From Euryarchaeota archaeon UBA82 (GTDB lineage: Archaea; Thermoplasmatota; Poseidoniia; Poseidoniales; Poseidoniaceae), in assembly GCA_002496635.1 (NCBI GenBank), contig DAKQ01000027.1, positions 5,115 through 15,408 of the forward strand: DNA of 10,294 nucleotides, read 5' to 3'. Positions 7,053 to 10,294 of the stretch are shown here, one piece after another. The first letter of the stretch is position 1. Every line of letters begins with the position of its first letter. A model generated the notes under the pieces. The model worked only from the letters and a program-made list of their open reading frames with translations, searched no databases and had not been told where the DNA came from. The position numbers and the translations under genes were made by a program.

Positions 7053-7865
7053 ATGACGCCCGAGGAACTTTTGGCCATCACGCCTGAGTTTCTAGCGAAA
7101 GCAATACTCCACAGGCGAGAACGCCTTGCTTTGGAGATCCCAGAACAGCTGGATGCCAGGACAAATGAACTTACTGAAGCAGCAGCGATGGCTCGAGTTG
7201 CTAAAGAGAAAAGGGATTCAGTCAATCATAAGGTTGCATCTCTAAAACGAGAACGAAATGAAGCACAAGCAAAGGCAAAGCGTCTCTTTTTGGAAGCAAA
7301 TTCAATACGTGAAAGTGCGCCTAAGCCAAAAGGTGGCAGTGAGCCTGAACCTGAATGGGCAAAGGAACGCCTGCAGCAACGCCTCGATGCACTTGATCTC
7401 ACGCTCCAAACCAACTGGGGTACGCACCTTGATGAGCGTGCGACACTGAATGAAATGAAAAATCTTGTACGCGAACACGAAGCGTGGGTCGAAAAGAGGA
7501 AAGATTCCTTTTCTGAAATTCATAAGATGTTCGAGTTAAGAGAACAAGCGAAAAAGTTGCTTGAAACAGCTGATAAAGCCCATCAAGCAATGGTTCAACT
7601 CCATGATGAAAATCAAATCTTCCATGATACATATATCGACAATGAGCAAAAGAGGAAACATGCTGATGGGCGTACAACAAGACTTGCTCAAGCACTCGAT
7701 GAAAGTCAACGAGGTATTGATTTTTGGAAAGAGACGTTGAAATCTGGATTCCACGAATTGTTGATTGATGCAGAACGAGTAAATGAAGGTGGCAAATCCA
7801 CTCGAGCTCTTGCTCGAGAACGACGCAAGAAATCTGAAGAACAAGATGGAGGCGAGGAGGAATGA
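7053..7865 (+). CDS. COG1340-like coiled-coil protein, first gene of the TUTase operon
   Basis: A 270-aa soluble protein dominated by charged coiled coil. Residues 1-40 (MTPEELLAITPEFLAKAILH and on) may form a short helical head. A first coil spans about 35-90 (KEKRDSVNHKVASLKRERNE at 51-70). A Pro/Gly/Glu linker lies at 90-101 (PKPKGGSEPEPE). A second coil spans about 103-235, and the C-terminus is mixed-charge (ARERRKKSEEQDGGEEE). LDALDLTLQT (111-120) followed by an E-rich helix matches the hinge of archaeal COG1340 coiled coils. ADKAHQAM (173-180) closely resembles ADVSHQAM in the 335-aa protein on the other strand. The ATG at 7053 is preferred; ATGs at 6993 and 6996 keep the frame open but would overlap the start of the divergent gene. 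Its stop overlaps the TUTase start (ATGA), implying translational coupling and probably a physical partnership. It lacks the LLxKG and RVD tail of the other two coiled-coil proteins. Confidence 0.85.
   Translation: MTPEELLAITPEFLAKAILHRRERLALEIPEQLDARTNELTEAAAMARVAKEKRDSVNHKVASLKRERNEAQAKAKRLFLEANSIRESAPKPKGGSEPEPEWAKERLQQRLDALDLTLQTNWGTHLDERATLNEMKNLVREHEAWVEKRKDSFSEIHKMFELREQAKKLLETADKAHQAMVQLHDENQIFHDTYIDNEQKRKHADGRTTRLAQALDESQRGIDFWKETLKSGFHELLIDAERVNEGGKSTRALARERRKKSEEQDGGEEE
7848..7860 (+). promoter_or_regulatory. Shine-Dalgarno for the terminal nucleotidyltransferase
   Basis: GGAGGCGAGGAGG sits inside the last codons of the coiled-coil gene. The first GGAGG ends 9 bases before the ATG at 7862, a good archaeal spacing, and the second ends one base before it. 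Together with the ATGA overlap this supports 7862 as the true start and translation coupled to the upstream gene. Confidence 0.6.
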
Positions 7866-9982
7866 ACGTCTGTAGAACCACTGGTTTAACCGTGGAGCAA
7901 CAAGAACGTTGGCCGTTCCTTTACAGTCATCTTTCTTCAGAGATTGAGATTCCGTCCCTCAATGCGATGGATGAGCAATTCATTATTGAGATGGACAAGG
8001 AGATTTCAAGAATACTCAAACATATCGGAGATGGTAAAGCCAAAAGTAGAGAATCACTTACTCGCCACCTTAAGGGTTTATTACAGAGGAGATTCCAGAG
8101 AAACGCCAAGGTTGAGGCATTCGGTTCATCCGTCACAGGATTATCACTAGGGACTGGTGATCTCGACCTTTGTTTGTCTTTCAAGAAAGAACAACCGAAG
8201 AAGGTATTGAGAAAAGTCGCCGGGCTCTTAAGGGAAGAAGGCATGATGGATATTCAACAAATTCCTAGGGCGAAAATTCCAATTGTGAAATTCAATGACT
8301 CACGCTCTGGTCTTGATGTGGACATATCAATCGAAAACCGATTAGCGATTCACAACTCAAAGATGCTCAAGTCCTATGCCCAGGATAAGCGTGTGCGTGA
8401 ATTTATTCTAATGATAAAGTACTGGGCGAGTAGAAGAGGCATCAATACTGCGTATGAAGGGACTCTCTCTTCCTATGCATGGACCTTAATGAGCATCCAA
8501 CATTTGCAGATGACAAACCCACCTGTTGCCCCAAATAGGCAAAGTGGAAACAAACCAAATTTGGTTGAAATAAATGGAGAGTTATATGACATTTCAAATG
8601 ATTCTTCTCCATTTGATTCAGAGAATAAACAATCATTAGCTTTGCTCCTAATTACATTCTTTGATCGATTCGCAACCCGATGGGATTGGAATGAAATGGT
8701 TGTTTCAATACGGAATGGTGGCCCATTAAATGCCGAAAAGAAGCGATGGACACACACTGGCCCACTTCCGCTTGAAGTTGTTACGGGACAATCCAAGAAT
8801 CGAATGGAACATGTCATGCCAATCGAAGATCCCTTCGACCATGAACATGATTTGTCTAGGATTGTCAAAGCAGAAGGTGCCATGACAATCCAAGAGGAGT
8901 TCATGCGTGCATTACATCTCCTATCTGAAGGAAAATCCTGGAAAGAGATTTGCACCCCTGTTATGGAAATAGACGAAGAACCTGAAGACTTTTTCCATGA
9001 TTTGAGAACTCAAAATATTGATCTCTTGAAACAAAGTCTTGAAGAAATGAAATTAGAGGTTACTCAAGTTGAAGAGCACATACAATCACTGGTTACAGAG
9101 CGTCAAAACTCCAAAGAACTGTTGGATCTTTTGCGTGGAACGCTGCAAGAAACAAGAAACGTCAAATCAAATCGACAATCTATACTTGCTGAATTACGAC
9201 CATTGAGCATGAAAGTACAGGAATTACGCCAAACACGAGACGGAATCAATGAACGCATTGCAATTCCAACAAAACGAATCCGACAAGAAATGGTTCGTAT
9301 GTTTGATTCTCTTACCGCAGAAGTCGACGTATTCAATACGCAAAACCTTGGAAAGGAGAAAGGAGATTTCTCGTATTTCTTTGAATTACAAGCAATGTAC
9401 AAAGCCTCAATTCAGTCAAATGAAGTACATCAGGAGTTCATTCGATTGCGAAGAGAGCAAAATAAGGAATACAAAGCCCTCAAGAAAACCAATTCAAAAG
9501 AGGAAGATGTGCTTAATCGTCTTATCGAGAAGAACCCTGAACTCAAAGGCATTAATCTCCATCCAAAAACTGTCAAAGAGTTTCAACAAAACGCAAATAA
9601 ATTACAAAAATCCATCAACATCCAATATTCCAAGAAACATGAAGTAAGGCGGGAAATAGGACGAATTGAAGCATGGATACGCATTGCTACGAGTAAAGGG
9701 AAGCAACGCTCAAAGCGAGATTCTAAACCTCGAACTACCCGGCGTCAGGCACCTGCTGTCAACATTAACGAGGTTCGGGAACGAGCTTCAACCGGAGGTT
9801 CATTTTCACTCAATGAACTCGATGCTTTGTTGTCCAAGGGTGGAATTTCTGGTATTGAATCAAAAGATAAAGCATCAACTTCAAATCAATCCGATAGAAA
9901 GAAATCTGGGCGTAAGAAATCCACATATCGTGTAGATCTTAGACAAGGTCGAAAACGTGGCAAAAAGCAATCACGGAAGTGA
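7862..9982 (+). CDS. Cid1/TRF4-like terminal nucleotidyltransferase fused to a COG1340-like coiled coil
   Basis: Predicted to add nucleotides, probably UMP, to RNA 3' ends. The 706-aa protein has three parts. Residues about 36-215 are a polymerase-beta-type catalytic core: FGSS (87-90), then GDLDL with catalytic D100 and D102, and D154 in LDVDISIENRLAIHN as third carboxylate. IKYWASRRGIN (185-195) and YEGTLSSYAW (198-207) match the signature of eukaryotic Cid1/TUT and TRF4 enzymes. Residues about 256-330 are the PAP/25A-associated domain (SLALLLITFFDRF, VVSIRNGG, IEDPFDHEHD). N165, K186, Y205 and D323 fall where Cid1 contacts the nucleotide. H329 falls where Cid1 has His336, which selects uracil. 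Residues about 375-610 are coiled coil, followed by LLSKGGIS (656-663) and a basic tail with RVDLRQGRKR (690-699). The coiled-coil tail is not found on eukaryotic members I know of. Catalytic residues all appear intact, with no frameshift. The gene is ATGA-coupled to the coiled-coil gene upstream, and a GNAT-like gene follows 4 bases after its stop. An adenylyltransferase is the main alternative. Confidence 0.88.
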   Translation: MNVCRTTGLTVEQQERWPFLYSHLSSEIEIPSLNAMDEQFIIEMDKEISRILKHIGDGKAKSRESLTRHLKGLLQRRFQRNAKVEAFGSSVTGLSLGTGDLDLCLSFKKEQPKKVLRKVAGLLREEGMMDIQQIPRAKIPIVKFNDSRSGLDVDISIENRLAIHNSKMLKSYAQDKRVREFILMIKYWASRRGINTAYEGTLSSYAWTLMSIQHLQMTNPPVAPNRQSGNKPNLVEINGELYDISNDSSPFDSENKQSLALLLITFFDRFATRWDWNEMVVSIRNGGPLNAEKKRWTHTGPLPLEVVTGQSKNRMEHVMPIEDPFDHEHDLSRIVKAEGAMTIQEEFMRALHLLSEGKSWKEICTPVMEIDEEPEDFFHDLRTQNIDLLKQSLEEMKLEVTQVEEHIQSLVTERQNSKELLDLLRGTLQETRNVKSNRQSILAELRPLSMKVQELRQTRDGINERIAIPTKRIRQEMVRMFDSLTAEVDVFNTQNLGKEKGDFSYFFELQAMYKASIQSNEVHQEFIRLRREQNKEYKALKKTNSKEEDVLNRLIEKNPELKGINLHPKTVKEFQQNANKLQKSINIQYSKKHEVRREIGRIEAWIRIATSKGKQRSKRDSKPRTTRRQAPAVNINEVRERASTGGSFSLNELDALLSKGGISGIESKDKASTSNQSDRKKSGRKKSTYRVDLRQGRKRGKKQSRK

Positions 9983-9986
9983 TTCC

Positions 9987-10294
9987 ATGGATGTATCTTG
10001 GCGAGAAGGTCTTTCTCCAAAAGAGCTTACAATAGAATGGATAAAAACCATCCAAGAATTGTTTCTGGAAGGAACCGGTGAGCAATACTTTGCAGGTTCA
10101 ATACAAGCGTTACCTATTCCAAATTGGGAAGGAAATCTAATGCTTTTTGATTCAATCGAAAAAACACCTACATCGATGCGAGGACTCCTATGGACGGCTC
10201 CTTTCAAGGAAGATACAGTTCGAATTGTTTCATTTGTACTCGATGCAGGTTCCAGAAACAAAGGATGGGGCAGCCAAGCATGGAACAAACTTGT
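9987..10294 (+). CDS. Partial CDS, GNAT-like N-acetyltransferase
   Basis: The first 102 codons of a gene that leaves the window at the right edge, starting MDVSWREGLSPKELTIEW. The segment RIVSFVLDAGSRNKGWGSQA near residues 79-98 resembles GNAT motif A: a beta-strand followed by the acetyl-CoA pyrophosphate-binding loop (R/Q-x-x-G-x-G/A, here RNKGWG) and the start of a helix. Upstream, NLMLFDSIE and MRGLLWTAPF fit the beta-strands before motif A. The acceptor substrate cannot be predicted. The ATG lies 4 bases after the TUTase stop, and GGAAGTGA just before it may serve as a weak Shine-Dalgarno, so co-transcription with the TUTase is very likely. The C-terminal half, including motif B, is missing only because the window ends. 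Confidence 0.7.
   Translation, partial: MDVSWREGLSPKELTIEWIKTIQELFLEGTGEQYFAGSIQALPIPNWEGNLMLFDSIEKTPTSMRGLLWTAPFKEDTVRIVSFVLDAGSRNKGWGSQAWNKL

Noticed and set aside
6995..7225. N-terminal extension of the surface protein to a start at 7225
   Set aside because: It would place 77 residues of Ser/Ala/Arg-rich peptide before the signal peptide and run antisense through the coiled-coil gene; the signal peptide at 6994 or 6961 fixes a later start.
7399..7881. 160-aa minus-strand open frame within the coiled-coil gene
   Set aside because: It is antisense to well-supported coding sequence and rich in His, Leu, Phe and Ser from complementing Glu/Lys/Gln codons; no domain is visible.
7862..8851. CCA-adding enzyme or antiviral CD-NTase/OAS assignment
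   Set aside because: The NRLAIHN, KYWASRRGIN and GTLSSYAW motifs and the IEDPF-containing PAP-associated domain match the Cid1/TRF4 group specifically; no defence-type effector or nuclease gene lies nearby.
7862..9982. Eukaryotic contamination as the explanation for the Cid1-like gene
   Set aside because: The gene has no introns, overlaps its upstream gene by ATGA with a Shine-Dalgarno, and is linked to archaeal-type coiled-coil, DtxR and zinc-ribbon genes; the coiled-coil fusion also shares a tail motif with a neighbouring archaeal gene.

Overview
The window looks like a piece of a marine archaeal genome, most likely Thermoplasmatota of the Poseidoniales (Marine Group II) type. This is inferred from gene content, not from a marker gene. 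The supporting signs are densely packed intronless genes, several archaeal COG1340-type coiled-coil proteins, TATA-like boxes about 25-30 bases before start codons (leaderless transcripts), a heavily sequon-bearing surface protein with MJ0042-type zinc ribbons, and a DtxR-FeoA metalloregulator. Base composition is moderate and codon use looks even. I see no rRNA, tRNA, insertion sequence, CRISPR array or long non-coding stretch; every intergenic gap is under 75 bases.

Layout: two divergent gene sets meet at a 58-base intergenic gap at 6995-7052. Leftward on the minus strand from 6994 run: a signal-peptide surface protein with one membrane span and two cytoplasmic zinc ribbons (832 aa); a DtxR-family repressor (218 aa) with a candidate operator in front of it; an unrecognised multi-pass membrane protein (500 aa, GTG start); a COG1340-like coiled-coil protein (335 aa); a sugar-phosphate nucleotidyltransferase with a left-handed beta-helix tail (347 aa); and the first 21 codons of another gene that runs off the left edge. 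Rightward on the plus strand from 7053 run: a second COG1340-like coiled-coil protein (270 aa); a 706-aa Cid1/TRF4-like terminal nucleotidyltransferase fused to a long coiled coil, joined to the preceding gene by an ATGA stop/start overlap; and the N-terminal part of a GNAT-like acetyltransferase that runs off the right edge.

The most notable content is the plus-strand pair. The 706-aa protein carries the full catalytic signature of eukaryotic terminal uridylyl/adenylyl transferases, including the PAP-associated domain and a histidine at the position that gives Cid1 its preference for UTP. RNA 3' uridylation by this family is regarded as a eukaryotic process, so a coupled operon of coiled-coil protein plus TUTase-coiled-coil fusion in an archaeon is a strong candidate for an undescribed RNA-tailing system. 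The C-terminus of the TUTase fusion resembles the C-terminus of the coiled-coil protein on the opposite strand (LLxKG motif followed by a basic RVDxxxGRxR tail). This suggests that the coiled-coil proteins of the window share a binding partner, perhaps RNA or the ribosome; that part is inference.
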